Shown here in pieces: positions 1 through 7,534 of a DNA stretch of 27,931 bases (position 1 is the stretch's first letter; each line of letters begins with the position of its first letter). The position numbers and the translations under genes were made by a program. The stretch is from the NCBI GenBank assembly GCA_023399635.1, contig JAEWOP010000045.1, positions 1 through 27,931 on the forward strand, in the 5' to 3' direction. The notes under the pieces were generated by a model. The model had not been told where the DNA came from, searched no databases, and saw only the letters and a program-made list of their open reading frames with translations. Origin of the DNA: Pseudomonadota bacterium. GTDB lineage: Bacteria > Pseudomonadota > Alphaproteobacteria > Rhizobiales > Rhizobiaceae.

Positions 1-398
1 GCCATCACCAACGCGACCACGGTAAGCCCTGAATCCCCGTAAAGCTTCTGGGCAATCGCAAGCGCTATGAAAGCGTTCCATCGCGTGGCGGTCTGGAAGA
101 CCGAGCTGAAGGAGGAAGCGGAGGTGCCACTTCGCTTCAGCGGCAGCCAGAGCCCGAGCACCAAGGCGCACATCAGCAGCACCGCGCCTACGGCGGCAAC
201 ACCGATCGAGCCGATTTCCATCGTCGAGAAGTCGGCTGTCGCCAGCGTGTGGAAGAGCAGCGCGGGAAACAGCACGTAGTACCCGCATTGTTCGAGCCCC
301 TCCCAGAATGTCCCGTTGATGAGCGGGCTGCGCTTCAGCGCCACGCCGAGCAGGACCAGAAGGAAGATCGGCAGGATACTCTCGAAGATGATCAGCAT
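1..398 (-). CDS. AEC-family (auxin efflux carrier-like) transporter, N-terminal part
   Basis: Reading the minus strand from an ATG at 398 gives an open frame of 132 codons that runs off the left edge. It begins MLIIFESILPIFLLVLLGVALKR and has three hydrophobic segments (about residues 3-21, 40-52 and 62-86). This matches the start of AEC permeases: a first helix ending in G-x-x-L-K/R, then a 'LFPALLFHTLA' segment. The family consists of inner-membrane carriers exporting or importing small organic acids, and the substrate cannot be read from sequence. It diverges from the TetR-type gene at 555, so local regulation is plausible (inference). No strong ribosome binding site precedes this start. 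Family call fairly confident; the rest of the gene is outside the window. Confidence 0.75.
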   Translation of the reverse strand, partial: MLIIFESILPIFLLVLLGVALKRSPLINGTFWEGLEQCGYYVLFPALLFHTLATADFSTMEIGSIGVAAVGAVLLMCALVLGLWLPLKRSGTSASSFSSVFQTATRWNAFIALAIAQKLYGDSGLTVVALVM

Positions 399-461
399 GG
401 TGGCCAGTTCGGCATGGGATCGGCAGGAGCTCAGGAGCCTTATATGCGTCGCTGCGCGCAG

Positions 462-471
462 GCAACGTTGC
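462..471. promoter_or_regulatory. Perfect 10-bp palindrome between divergent genes
   Basis: GCAACGTTGC is a perfect inverted repeat in the 156-base gap between the AEC transporter gene and the TetR-type regulator gene. TetR proteins bind as dimers to palindromes in exactly this kind of position, so it is a candidate operator. A 10-bp palindrome is short enough to occur by chance. Confidence 0.25.
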
Positions 472-554
472 GGTTTCTGTGAATCGCGACCAGCGATGCA
501 TTGTGCCGGGTGGGTAGGGAGCTTATCGGCGAACGAGCAGTTGGAGTACAGTTG

Positions 555-1199
555 ATGCTTGCAGTGCCGGAAGCTCTTGTCGATCCCACCCCCGAGAAGC
601 GAATCAAGAACCGCGCCCAAACGGAGGCGGCCATCTTCAGCGCGGCACGCGAACTTCTTGCCGATGAGGGCTTCCAAGGCTTCGGCATCAATGCCATTGC
701 CCGGCGAGCCGGCTGTGACAAGCAGCTGATCTATCGCTACTATGGCGGTCTGGACGGTCTTCTCGATGCCATCGGTGGCGATCTGGGCGACTGGGTCAAA
801 GAGCGCATCCCCGAAGATGCCGGTGGCATGTTTCTCCTCACCTACGGCGATCTCATGGAAAGGCTGGCGCTTCTCTACCTTGACGCCCTGCGTCACGACC
901 CCCTGGTGTGCAAGATTATCGCCTGGGAGGTGTCAAAGGACACGCCACAGGTGCGCCGGCTCGCTGAGGCACGCTCTCGCTCGTTGGCGAAGTGGCTCGA
1001 CCGCATGCGCGGCAGCCTGACAGCCCCTAAGGGGGTCGATGCGCAGACTGTCAACGCCATCCTCTTCGCCGCAATCCAGCACCTCGTCATCTCTTCTTCG
1101 GCCACTGGGGAATTTGCAGGTCTTCCGCTGCGCAGGGAAAAGGACTGGGAGAAGGTGGTTACCTCTGTGCGACGTCTCGTGCGCGGCATTTACGGCTGA
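555..1199 (+). CDS. TetR/AcrR-family transcriptional regulator
   Basis: A 214-residue protein, a normal length for TetR regulators. The N-terminal DNA-binding domain lies at about residues 20-75, with the recognition helix region 'GINAIARRAGCDKQLIYRYYGGLDGLLDAI' (given in parts: GINAIARRAGCDKQ, then LIYRYYG). The C-terminal half is helical and variable, as expected of the ligand-binding and dimer domain. The ATG at 555 is chosen because GGAG at 543-546 sits about 8 bases upstream; an in-frame TTG at 501 would extend it by 18 residues without family similarity. It is divergent from the AEC transporter gene, which is the likeliest local target (inference). The ligand is unknown. Confidence 0.85.
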   Translation: MLAVPEALVDPTPEKRIKNRAQTEAAIFSAARELLADEGFQGFGINAIARRAGCDKQLIYRYYGGLDGLLDAIGGDLGDWVKERIPEDAGGMFLLTYGDLMERLALLYLDALRHDPLVCKIIAWEVSKDTPQVRRLAEARSRSLAKWLDRMRGSLTAPKGVDAQTVNAILFAAIQHLVISSSATGEFAGLPLRREKDWEKVVTSVRRLVRGIYG

Positions 1200-1290
1200 C
1201 GCTGCCATAACGTTATCCCCAGCGGCACCGGCGCGTTAACCATAGCCGGTGGTTTACGTTGCACCCCGGGGCATCTGGCCTAAGTTAGCA

Positions 1291-1306
1291 TTAACCGATT
1301 GTTAAC
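1291..1306 (+). promoter_or_regulatory. Full CtrA-type box (TTAA-N7-TTAAC)
   Basis: TTAA at 1291-1294, seven bases, then TTAAC at 1302-1306: an exact match to the consensus for the alphaproteobacterial cell-cycle regulator CtrA. It ends 9 bases before the ATG at 1316 of a small membrane-protein gene. That position suggests either repression by promoter occlusion or activation of a start further downstream. CtrA binding is inferred from the motif only. Confidence 0.5.
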
Positions 1307-1315
1307 CATGGACGG

Positions 1316-1501
1316 ATGGAACCGTTGCCGCAGGGAACGCAGAAGCCAGACTTGTCATTGCTGAGCATCATGACGATGCTTTTTGCGGTGCTGGCGCTGG
1401 ATATCGCCATTCCCGCCGTCGTACTGAGCCTGATGGCTCTGCTGAGATGGCTGTCGACGGTGGAGTTTCACCTTGTTCAGCCGGGAAGGAGGACCGCATG
1501 A
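1316..1501 (+). CDS. Small putative membrane protein, coupled to the next gene
   Basis: A 61-codon ORF whose product has a short polar N-terminus and one long hydrophobic stretch (about residues 14-46, including MTMLFAVLALDIAIPAVVLS), enough for one or two membrane segments. Its TGA stop overlaps the ATG of the following gene as ATGA (1498-1501), the usual sign of translational coupling. No good ribosome binding site precedes 1316; an internal ATG at 1370 is an alternative start. A CtrA-type box lies just upstream. I do not recognise a named family. The coupling and hydrophobic profile support it being real, but the short length limits certainty. Confidence 0.5.
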   Translation: MEPLPQGTQKPDLSLLSIMTMLFAVLALDIAIPAVVLSLMALLRWLSTVEFHLVQPGRRTA

Positions 1502-1827
1502 AGTGGTTCCTGATTCTATGGGGCGGGCCAATCCTTCTGCTGGGAAGCTGGTACGGGTTGTCCTACAACGACCTGAGCTTCGGCTTCTTCATGTTGACCC
1601 GCGAGACGCATGATCTCGTCTTCCAGGTCTATAGCGGGGTGCTCGGTATACCGGCCGAAGATCTTCCTCCGCTGGTGGCGCGCGCGATCGTCGTCGACAG
1701 CCTCATTGTCTTCGCGATCATCGCCTTCCGACGCCGCAGGAGGATTGCTGCCTGGTGGCGCACGCGTCAGGAGCGATCGGCGTCGAGTTCTCTTCCCAGC
1801 GAGGAAAGCCTGTCCAGTGCGCCCTGA
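1498..1827 (+). CDS. Small membrane protein, probably the rhizobial DUF6105 family
   Basis: A 109-residue protein starting MKWFLILWGGPILLLGSWYGLS. It has an N-terminal membrane helix, a central soluble stretch with 'TRETHDLVFQVYSGVLGIPAEDLPPLVARAIVVDS', a second helix (about residues 66-78) and a very basic patch FRRRRRIAAWWR that should stay cytoplasmic. An AAGGAGG ribosome binding site at 1486-1492 fixes this ATG; an upstream in-frame start at 1447 is not needed. Its start overlaps the stop of the preceding small gene, so the two are probably co-expressed. The last about 60 bases overlap the 3' end of ruvX on the other strand. The family name is recalled from rhizobial proteins of this pattern; function unknown. 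Confidence 0.75.
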   Translation: MKWFLILWGGPILLLGSWYGLSYNDLSFGFFMLTRETHDLVFQVYSGVLGIPAEDLPPLVARAIVVDSLIVFAIIAFRRRRRIAAWWRTRQERSASSSLPSEESLSSAP

Positions 1828-2258
1828 AGGATGAAGCTCGCGGCCGCCGAATCGATCCGCTCGGCGCGTTTGGCCCGCGAGACATCCATTTCGAGCAGGG
1901 CACGTTCCGCCGCCACCGTCGAAAGACGTTCATCCCAGAAGACGAAGGGAATAGCAGTCTTGTCGCCCATGGCTCGGACGAAGGCCCGGGTTGCCTGAAC
2001 GCGGGGACCAGCCGATCCATCCATGTTGGTTGGCAGGCCAATGATGAAGGCGGCAACCTTCTCTTTGGCCGCAAACGCCAACAAAATCTCCGCATCCTTC
2101 GTAAATTTCGTCCGCTTCAGGACTGGGCGGGGCGAGGCGAAGCGGCGGCCGAGATCGGACATCGCAAGACCGATCGTTTTCTTCCCGAGATCGAGACCCG
2201 CAATGGCCTGACCATTCTTTAGCGCTCCTGCCAGTTCTTCAATGGTCAGTACTGTCAT
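1767..2258 (-). CDS. ruvX: Putative pre-16S rRNA nuclease / Holliday junction resolvase (RuvX, YqgF)
   Basis: A 163-residue protein of typical family length with an RNase H-like fold signature. The first acidic residue is in 'AIAGLDLGKKTIGLAMSD' (about 18-35). The middle carries 'AAFIIGLPTNMDGSAGPR', and a late acidic motif 'FVFWDERLSTVAAERALL' and 'RIDSAAASFILQGALD' complete the usual catalytic arrangement. Members remove the extra 5' end of pre-16S rRNA, and some were described as Holliday junction resolvases. The gene is alone on the minus strand, divergent from the UPF0173 hydrolase gene. Its 3' end overlaps the small membrane-protein gene on the plus strand by 61 bases. Confident family call. 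Confidence 0.93.
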   Translation of the reverse strand: MTVLTIEELAGALKNGQAIAGLDLGKKTIGLAMSDLGRRFASPRPVLKRTKFTKDAEILLAFAAKEKVAAFIIGLPTNMDGSAGPRVQATRAFVRAMGDKTAIPFVFWDERLSTVAAERALLEMDVSRAKRAERIDSAAASFILQGALDRLSSLGRELDADRS

Positions 2259-2372
2259 CCAGTCTCGTTCCTCTGCTCAGAAATTATGGAGCCGATGCTT
2301 CCAATTAACGGTGGCCGGGATACCTATTTAGCATTCTCAACCTATTCGTATTACCTATCGAGGGAGACTTTC

Positions 2373-3077
2373 ATGAAGATCACCTGGCTTGGCCATTCCG
2401 CCTTCCGCCTTGAAACAGCCAAGGCGAAGATCCTGATCGATCCGTTCTTTAGCGGAAATCCCGGCTTCGCTGGCCTACAGGCGCGGGACGCTGCCAACGG
2501 CATCAGCCATATTCTGCTGACCCACGGCCACGGCGATCATGTGGGAGACACGGTCGCCCTTGCGCAGGAAACCGGTGCTATGGTCCTCGCCAATGCCGAT
2601 CTTGCCGCCTGGCTGGGCAAAAAGGGCGTAGCCCACACCGACATGGGCAATACCGGTGGTACCATTTCCTACGACGGCTTTACGGTGACCTTCACGCAGG
2701 CGCAGCACTCCTCGGCGCAGATCACCGAGGATGGCGTCTCCCATTCACTGGGCAATGCCAATGGCCTGATGCTCCACTTCGACGACGAGCCCTCCGTGCT
2801 GCACATGGGTGACACAGACATCTTTACCGACATGGGTCTGATCAATGAGTTGCACCAGCCGGATATCGGGCTGGTGCCGGTCGGCGACCGATTTACCATG
2901 GGCGGTGCCGTCGCAGCACTGGCCTGCCAGCGGTTCTTCGACTTCAAGCATGCCATCCCCTGCCACTACGGCTCCTTCCCGATTGTTGACCCGACAGCGG
3001 AGAAATTCGTCAAGGGCATGGAAGGAACGCGCACGCGAGTCGAGGTGCCGACCGCCGGCACGACGCTCAGCTTCTGA
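2373..3077 (+). CDS. UPF0173 metal-dependent hydrolase (metallo-beta-lactamase fold)
   Basis: A 234-residue protein beginning MKITWLGHSAFRLETAKAKILIDPFFSGNP. The metal-binding motif is 'LLTHGHGDHVGD' (HxHxDH) near residue 50, followed by 'MGDTDIFTDM' and 'IPCHYGSFPIVDP', which supply the remaining metal ligands. This is the standard UPF0173 layout, and the length fits. The substrate of the family is not established. The start at 2373 is preferred over an upstream in-frame ATG at 2286 because AGGGAGA at 2361-2367 precedes it and the family N-terminus is MKITWLGH. It lies between divergent ruvX and the gatCA genes. Confidence 0.92.
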   Translation: MKITWLGHSAFRLETAKAKILIDPFFSGNPGFAGLQARDAANGISHILLTHGHGDHVGDTVALAQETGAMVLANADLAAWLGKKGVAHTDMGNTGGTISYDGFTVTFTQAQHSSAQITEDGVSHSLGNANGLMLHFDDEPSVLHMGDTDIFTDMGLINELHQPDIGLVPVGDRFTMGGAVAALACQRFFDFKHAIPCHYGSFPIVDPTAEKFVKGMEGTRTRVEVPTAGTTLSF

Positions 3078-3092
3078 TTATATCCTTCCCCG

Positions 3093-3121
3093 TTGCGAAC
3101 GGCGGACGTGGCCATTATAGC
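3093..3121 (+). promoter_or_regulatory. Candidate promoter for gatC-gatA
   Basis: TTGCGA (3093-3098), a 17-base spacer and TATAGC (3116-3121) resemble a housekeeping sigma promoter. The gatC ATG is 30 bases further on. Based on motif and position only. Confidence 0.4.
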
Positions 3122-3150
3122 GGTAAGAAATTCTTGTCCGGAGTCATGCC

Positions 3151-3438
3151 ATGTCCGTCGATCTCGCCACCGTCAAGCGCGTCGCTAGCCTTGCCCGCAT
3201 TGCCGTCAGCCAAGACGAGGCAGAGCGCATGGTCAGCGAATTGAACGGCATTCTCGGCTTCGTTGAGCAGCTTGGCGAGGTCGATGTCAGGGGCGTCGAG
3301 CCGATGACGTCGGTGACACCCATGGTCATGCGCAGGCGCGCCGATGAGGTGACGGACGGAGACAAGGCAAGCGACGTCGTCGCCAATTCTCCTGCCACCG
3401 ATCGGAATTTCTTCCTCGTGCCGAAGGTCGTCGAATAG
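3151..3438 (+). CDS. gatC: Asp-tRNA(Asn)/Glu-tRNA(Gln) amidotransferase subunit C
   Basis: A 95-residue protein with the classic GatC pattern: 'MSVDLATVKRVASLARIAVSQDEAERMVSELNGILGFVEQLGEVDVRGVEPMTSV' followed by a C-terminal 'FFLVPKVVE'. GatC wraps around GatA and stabilises the GatCAB complex, which converts Glu-tRNA(Gln) to Gln-tRNA(Gln) and Asp-tRNA(Asn) to Asn-tRNA(Asn). GGAG at 3140-3143 precedes the ATG. It is 53 bases upstream of gatA in the same direction, so co-transcription is likely. Confidence 0.96.
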   Translation: MSVDLATVKRVASLARIAVSQDEAERMVSELNGILGFVEQLGEVDVRGVEPMTSVTPMVMRRRADEVTDGDKASDVVANSPATDRNFFLVPKVVE

Positions 3439-3491
3439 CAGCGGTCGCTGTATTCCGACCAATCCTGACACACCCGCTGAGCGATACGAAA

Positions 3492-4973
3492 ATGACAGAA
3501 CTTACCAGCCTTACCATTGCCGAAGCACGCGACAAGCTGAAGGGCGGGGACATCACTGCTGTCGAGCTGACGCAGTCCTATCTTGATGCCATCTCCGCAG
3601 CTAACGATGCCTTGAACGCCTATATCGCCGTGACGCCTGAGAAGGCGACGGAGATGGCCAAGGCGTCAGACGAGCGTCTCGCAGCCGGGAAGGGCGGTGC
3701 ACTCGAAGGCATTCCGCTCGGTATCAAGGATCTTTTCGCCACCCGCGACGTTCACACCCAAGCCTGCTCCCATATCCTTGACGGCTTCAAGCCTAAGTAT
3801 GAGTCGACCGTCACCCAGAACCTCTGGGATGATGGTGCAGTCATGCTTGGCAAGCTCAACATGGACGAGTTTGCCATGGGATCGTCGAACGAGACCTCCT
3901 ACTACGGCCCGGTGATCAATCCATGGCGCGCCGAAGGCTCCAACCAGCAGCTCGTGCCCGGCGGCTCGTCCGGTGGCTCTGCCGCAGCGGTTGCGGCTCA
4001 CCTGTGTGCGGGTGCTACGGCAACCGACACGGGAGGATCGATCCGCCAGCCGGCGGCCTTCACCGGTACCGTCGGCATCAAGCCAACATATGGCCGTTGC
4101 TCGCGCTGGGGCACCGTCGCCTTTGCATCGTCGCTGGACCAGGCGGGGCCGATCGCTCGCGATGTGCGCGATGCCGCAATCCTCCTGAAGTCGATGGCAA
4201 GCGTAGACAGCAAGGACACCACTTCCGTGGATCTTCCGGTGCCCGACTATGAGGCGTCGCTTGGACAGTCAGTGAAGGGCATGAAGATCGGCATTCCGAA
4301 GGAATACCGCGTCGACGGCATGCCAGAGGAGATCGAGAAGCTCTGGAGCCAGGGCATTGCCTGGCTGAAGGACGCAGGCGCCGAGATCGTCGACATCACA
4401 TTGCCGCACACGAAATACGCACTGCCTGCCTATTACATTGTCGCACCGGCGGAGGCCTCATCCAACCTCGCCCGCTACGACGGCGTCCGCTACGGATTGC
4501 GTGTCGACGGCAAGGACATTACCGACATGTACGAGAAGACGCGCGCCGCCGGCTTCGGCAAGGAGGTCAAGCGCCGCATCATGATCGGCACCTATGTGCT
4601 CTCGGCCGGCTATTACGATGCCTACTACCTGCAGGCGCAGAAGGTTCGCACGCTGATCAAGCGCGACTTCGAACAGGTCTTCGATGCGGGCGTTGACGCC
4701 ATTCTGACGCCGGCCACACCATCCTCCGCTTTCGGCGTCGCAGACGAGGATCTCGCGGCCGATCCGGTGAAGATGTATCTGAATGACATCTTCACCGTGA
4801 CAGTGAACATGGCCGGCCTGCCGGGCATCGCCGTTCCCGCCGGTCTCGACCACAAGGGCCTGCCCCTTGGCCTGCAGCTCATCGGCAAGCCGTTCGAGGA
4901 AGAAACGCTGTTCAAGACGGCGCATGTCATCGAACAGGCCGCCGGACGCTTCACGCCCAGGAAGTGGTGGTAG
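3492..4973 (+). CDS. gatA: Asp-tRNA(Asn)/Glu-tRNA(Gln) amidotransferase subunit A
   Basis: A 493-residue amidase-signature enzyme. It carries the catalytic Lys in 'GIPLGIKDLFAT', the glycine/serine-rich segment 'VPGGSSGGSAAAVAAH' with the cis-Ser, and 'ATDTGGSIRQPAAFTGTVGIKPTYGRCSRWGTVAFASSLDQ', which includes the nucleophilic Ser. GatA hydrolyses glutamine and supplies ammonia to GatB through an internal channel. Length and motifs are normal and the frame is intact. It follows gatC; gatB is separated from it by two other genes and about 1 kb. Confidence 0.97.
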   Translation: MTELTSLTIAEARDKLKGGDITAVELTQSYLDAISAANDALNAYIAVTPEKATEMAKASDERLAAGKGGALEGIPLGIKDLFATRDVHTQACSHILDGFKPKYESTVTQNLWDDGAVMLGKLNMDEFAMGSSNETSYYGPVINPWRAEGSNQQLVPGGSSGGSAAAVAAHLCAGATATDTGGSIRQPAAFTGTVGIKPTYGRCSRWGTVAFASSLDQAGPIARDVRDAAILLKSMASVDSKDTTSVDLPVPDYEASLGQSVKGMKIGIPKEYRVDGMPEEIEKLWSQGIAWLKDAGAEIVDITLPHTKYALPAYYIVAPAEASSNLARYDGVRYGLRVDGKDITDMYEKTRAAGFGKEVKRRIMIGTYVLSAGYYDAYYLQAQKVRTLIKRDFEQVFDAGVDAILTPATPSSAFGVADEDLAADPVKMYLNDIFTVTVNMAGLPGIAVPAGLDHKGLPLGLQLIGKPFEEETLFKTAHVIEQAAGRFTPRKWW

Positions 4974-5041
4974 CAAGCTCACACCGTGCTCTTGGCAAAA
5001 CGCCAGACTCAGTGATCTACTGCCGCTAAACAGGGGCGGCC

Positions 5042-5551
5042 ATGGCGACCATTCGCAACGCACGGGAAGATGAGACCGAGACCTTGCGGGAAATCGGTCT
5101 TCGGGCCTGGGAAAAGGCCATGCTGAATGTTGGCGAGATGGCCGGCATCCGCGACAACGCCCGCATGGCCTTCGACACTTTTACGCGGCAGGCGTGGTTG
5201 ACCATCAGCGTCATAGAACAAGGTGGCGCATTGGCCGGCTGGGCGGCGCGGGAGGGCCTGGATGAACTGATCAGCGACTTCTGGATCGATCCTCCCTTCC
5301 AGCATCAGGGGCTCGGCAGTGCGCTGCTTGCCGCAATCGAAGCTGACATCGTACGCCAGGGATTTGATCTCGCCAGGGTGGAGACACACGCTCGCAATGA
5401 CGAAGCCGTCGTCTTCTTCGAAAAGTACGGCTATCGCGTCAACTGGCTCACCGCCACCTACTCGCCGAAGCTGGATCGCGAAGTTCAGACGCTTGGCTTG
5501 GTGAAGGAGCTTGTGAAGCAAGAGCCGGAACCCTATGGGCCGACTCATTAA
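5042..5551 (+). CDS. GNAT-family N-acetyltransferase
   Basis: A 169-residue protein with the GNAT fold pattern: N-terminal 'MATIRNAREDETETLREIGLRAWEKAML', a mid-strand 'ISDFWIDPPFQHQGLGSALLAAIEADI' holding the acetyl-CoA pyrophosphate-binding motif Q/R-x-x-G-x-G/A (QHQGLG), then 'ARVETHARNDEAVVFFEKYGYRV', the usual helix preceding a conserved Tyr. The substrate cannot be told. It starts 68 bases after gatA with AGGGGCGG just upstream, and ends 12 bases before the convergent DUF1294 gene. Family call confident, function open. Confidence 0.85.
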   Translation: MATIRNAREDETETLREIGLRAWEKAMLNVGEMAGIRDNARMAFDTFTRQAWLTISVIEQGGALAGWAAREGLDELISDFWIDPPFQHQGLGSALLAAIEADIVRQGFDLARVETHARNDEAVVFFEKYGYRVNWLTATYSPKLDREVQTLGLVKELVKQEPEPYGPTH

Positions 5552-5563
5552 ACTGCGATCGAT

Positions 5564-5884
5564 CTACGGCAGTATCGCGCTGATGGAAGCCTGTGGCGCC
5601 AAGAGCCAAATCCCGCCGATCAAGGTGACCAAGAAGACATGAAATGAGGCGATCGATGCAAGAATCGTCCGGAATGGCTCCTTGCGGGTCTTGTGACGCA
5701 GGAGGCGCTGCGCTGCTATGGCGCCGAAGCTGCCGCCGATGAAGGCGAGTGTCAGAAGCGTGCTTTCACGCACACGCCATCCTCCGTCGATGGCTGCCTG
5801 CTTGTCCCACCAGTAGATCGAAAAGACCAAAAGGTTCAGGAGCAGATAGATCAAGATGGAGATGGCAAGATGCTCAGGCTGCAT
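5564..5884 (-). CDS. DUF1294 small membrane protein
   Basis: A 106-residue protein with three hydrophobic segments (about 5-23, 42-57 and 76-98). It has the DUF1294 signature: 'YWWDKQAAIDGGWRVRESTLLTLAFIGGSFGAIAAQRLLRHKTRKEPFRTIL', that is a W-D-K motif, R-E-S/T-L-L, a GG-x-x-GA turn and R-H-K-T-x-K-x-x-F. In other bacteria this domain often follows a cold-shock domain; here it stands alone, as is common in rhizobia. Function unknown. It lies on the minus strand between a GNAT gene and gatB. Confidence 0.85.
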   Translation of the reverse strand: MQPEHLAISILIYLLLNLLVFSIYWWDKQAAIDGGWRVRESTLLTLAFIGGSFGAIAAQRLLRHKTRKEPFRTILASIASFHVFLVTLIGGIWLLAPQASISAILP

Positions 5885-5960
5885 ATCAGCAGCTTGACGC
5901 GCGTCGGTTAAGGCTGTCCCAAGACCTGCTGCGAGTTTTGCCGCAGTGCAAGGCCGCGCG

Positions 5961-5989
5961 CTTGCACCGTCGCGGCATTTGCTCTACCT
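5961..5989 (+). promoter_or_regulatory. Candidate promoter for gatB
   Basis: CTTGCA (5961-5966), a 17-base spacer and CTACCT (5984-5989) fit the alphaproteobacterial pattern loosely. This lies in the 143-base gap between the divergent DUF1294 gene and gatB, about 40 bases upstream of the gatB ATG. Because DUF1294 is on the other strand, gatB needs a promoter of its own here. Confidence 0.4.
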
Positions 5990-6027
5990 CACAAGCACGC
6001 CCACGAGACCATATTCAAGAGCATTCC

Positions 6028-7530
6028 ATGACCCTAGTCGATGTCCGCACGCCCTATCCGAAGCGCTTCATTCCCGGTGCCACCGGCGATTGGGAAGTCA
6101 TTATCGGCATGGAGGTGCATGCGCAGGTTCTGTCGAAGTCGAAGCTGTTTTCGGGTGCATCGACCGAGTTTGGAAAAGACCCGAACGCCAATGTGTCCCT
6201 GGTCGATGCCGCCATGCCTGGCATGCTCCCGGTGATCAACGAGGAATGCGTGAAGCAGGCGGTGCGCACGGGCCTTGGCCTGAAGGCGCAGATCAACAAG
6301 CGTTCGCTCTTCGATCGGAAGAACTACTTTTATCCAGACCTTCCGCAGGGCTACCAGATCTCGCAGTTCAAGGACCCGATCGTCGGCGAAGGCAAGATTG
6401 TCATCTCGCTCGGTCCTGACCGGCAGGGCCAGTTCGAGGATGTCGAGATCGGTATTGAACGCCTGCACCTGGAGCAGGATGCCGGAAAGTCGATGCACGA
6501 CCAGCACCCCACCATGTCGTTCGTCGACCTCAATCGGTCCGGCGTGGCGCTGATGGAGATCGTGTCCAAGCCTGATATGCGCTCATCCGACGAAGCGAAG
6601 GCCTACATGACGAAGCTGCGCTCTATCGTGCGCTATCTCGGCACCTGCGACGGCAACATGGATGAGGGCTCCATGCGCGCTGACGTCAACGTCTCGGTCC
6701 GCCGTCCCGGTGAAGGGTTTGGCACGCGCTGCGAAATCAAGAACGTCAATTCCATCCGCTTCATTGGCCAAGCCATCGAATATGAAGCGCGTCGCCAGAT
6801 CGGTATTCTGGAGGACGGCGGCTCCATCGATCAGGAAACTCGCCTCTTCGACCCGAACAAGGGCGAAACACGCTCCATGCGCTCAAAGGAAGAGGCGCAT
6901 GACTATCGCTATTTCCCCGATCCGGACCTTCTCCCGCTCGAGTTCGACGATGCGTTCATCGATGAGCTGAAGAAGGATCTTCCGGAACTGCCCGATGACA
7001 AGAAGGAGCGCTTCGTGCGCGAACTGGGGCTTTCGGTCTACGACGCTTCGGTGCTCGTCTCGGAGAAGGCAATCGCCGACTACTTCGAGGCTGTGGCTGC
7101 CGGCCGCGATGGCAAGACCGCCGCGAACTGGGTCATCAACGACTTGCTGGGCGCCTTGAACAAAGCCGGCAAAGCCATTGAAGAGACTCCGATTTCGCCG
7201 GCTCAACTGGGTGGCATCATCGATCTCATCAAGTCGGAGACGATCTCCGGCAAGATCGCCAAGGACCTCTTCGAGATCGTCTGGAACGAGGGTGGCGATC
7301 CTGCCGAGATCGTTGAAGCGCGGGGCATGAAGCAGGTGACCGACACTGGCGCCATCGAAGCGGCCGTCGATGAGATCATCGCCGCCAATCCGGACCAGGT
7401 GGCCAAGGCCCAGGCCAAGCCGGCACTTGCTGGCTGGTTCGTCGGACAGGTGATGAAGTCAACGGGGGGCAAGGCCAACCCGCAGGCGGTTCAGGCATTG
7501 GTGAAGGCGAAGCTTGGGATCGAGGAATAG
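6028..7530 (+). CDS. gatB: Asp-tRNA(Asn)/Glu-tRNA(Gln) amidotransferase subunit B
   Basis: A 500-residue protein, normal for GatB. Early motifs are 'WEVIIGMEVHAQVLSKSKLFSGAST' and 'NRSGVALMEIVSKPDMRSSDEAKAYMTKLRSIVRYLGTCDGNMDEGSMRADVNVSVR'. Next comes 'EIKNVNSIRFIGQAIEYEARRQI', and it ends with the YqeY-like tail domain ('GWFVGQVMKSTGGKANPQAVQALVKAKLG'). GatB is the kinase/transamidase subunit that activates the misacylated tRNA and receives ammonia from GatA. The ATG at 6028 gives the family N-terminus; the frame stays open upstream to 5749, but that part reads through the divergent gene's start region and is not family-like. It sits about 1 kb from gatCA rather than directly behind gatA. 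Confidence 0.96.
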   Translation: MTLVDVRTPYPKRFIPGATGDWEVIIGMEVHAQVLSKSKLFSGASTEFGKDPNANVSLVDAAMPGMLPVINEECVKQAVRTGLGLKAQINKRSLFDRKNYFYPDLPQGYQISQFKDPIVGEGKIVISLGPDRQGQFEDVEIGIERLHLEQDAGKSMHDQHPTMSFVDLNRSGVALMEIVSKPDMRSSDEAKAYMTKLRSIVRYLGTCDGNMDEGSMRADVNVSVRRPGEGFGTRCEIKNVNSIRFIGQAIEYEARRQIGILEDGGSIDQETRLFDPNKGETRSMRSKEEAHDYRYFPDPDLLPLEFDDAFIDELKKDLPELPDDKKERFVRELGLSVYDASVLVSEKAIADYFEAVAAGRDGKTAANWVINDLLGALNKAGKAIEETPISPAQLGGIIDLIKSETISGKIAKDLFEIVWNEGGDPAEIVEARGMKQVTDTGAIEAAVDEIIAANPDQVAKAQAKPALAGWFVGQVMKSTGGKANPQAVQALVKAKLGIEE

Positions 7531-7534
7531 GCCC

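Noticed and set aside
1213..1221. DnaA-box-like TTATCCCCA
   Set aside because: A single nonamer with one mismatch and no companions; the surroundings do not look like an origin. A similar near-match just before tuf was set aside for the same reason.
5749..6027. Possible 93-residue N-terminal extension of gatB
   Set aside because: It overlaps the divergent DUF1294 gene start and is not GatB-like; the ATG at 6028 gives the family N-terminus.
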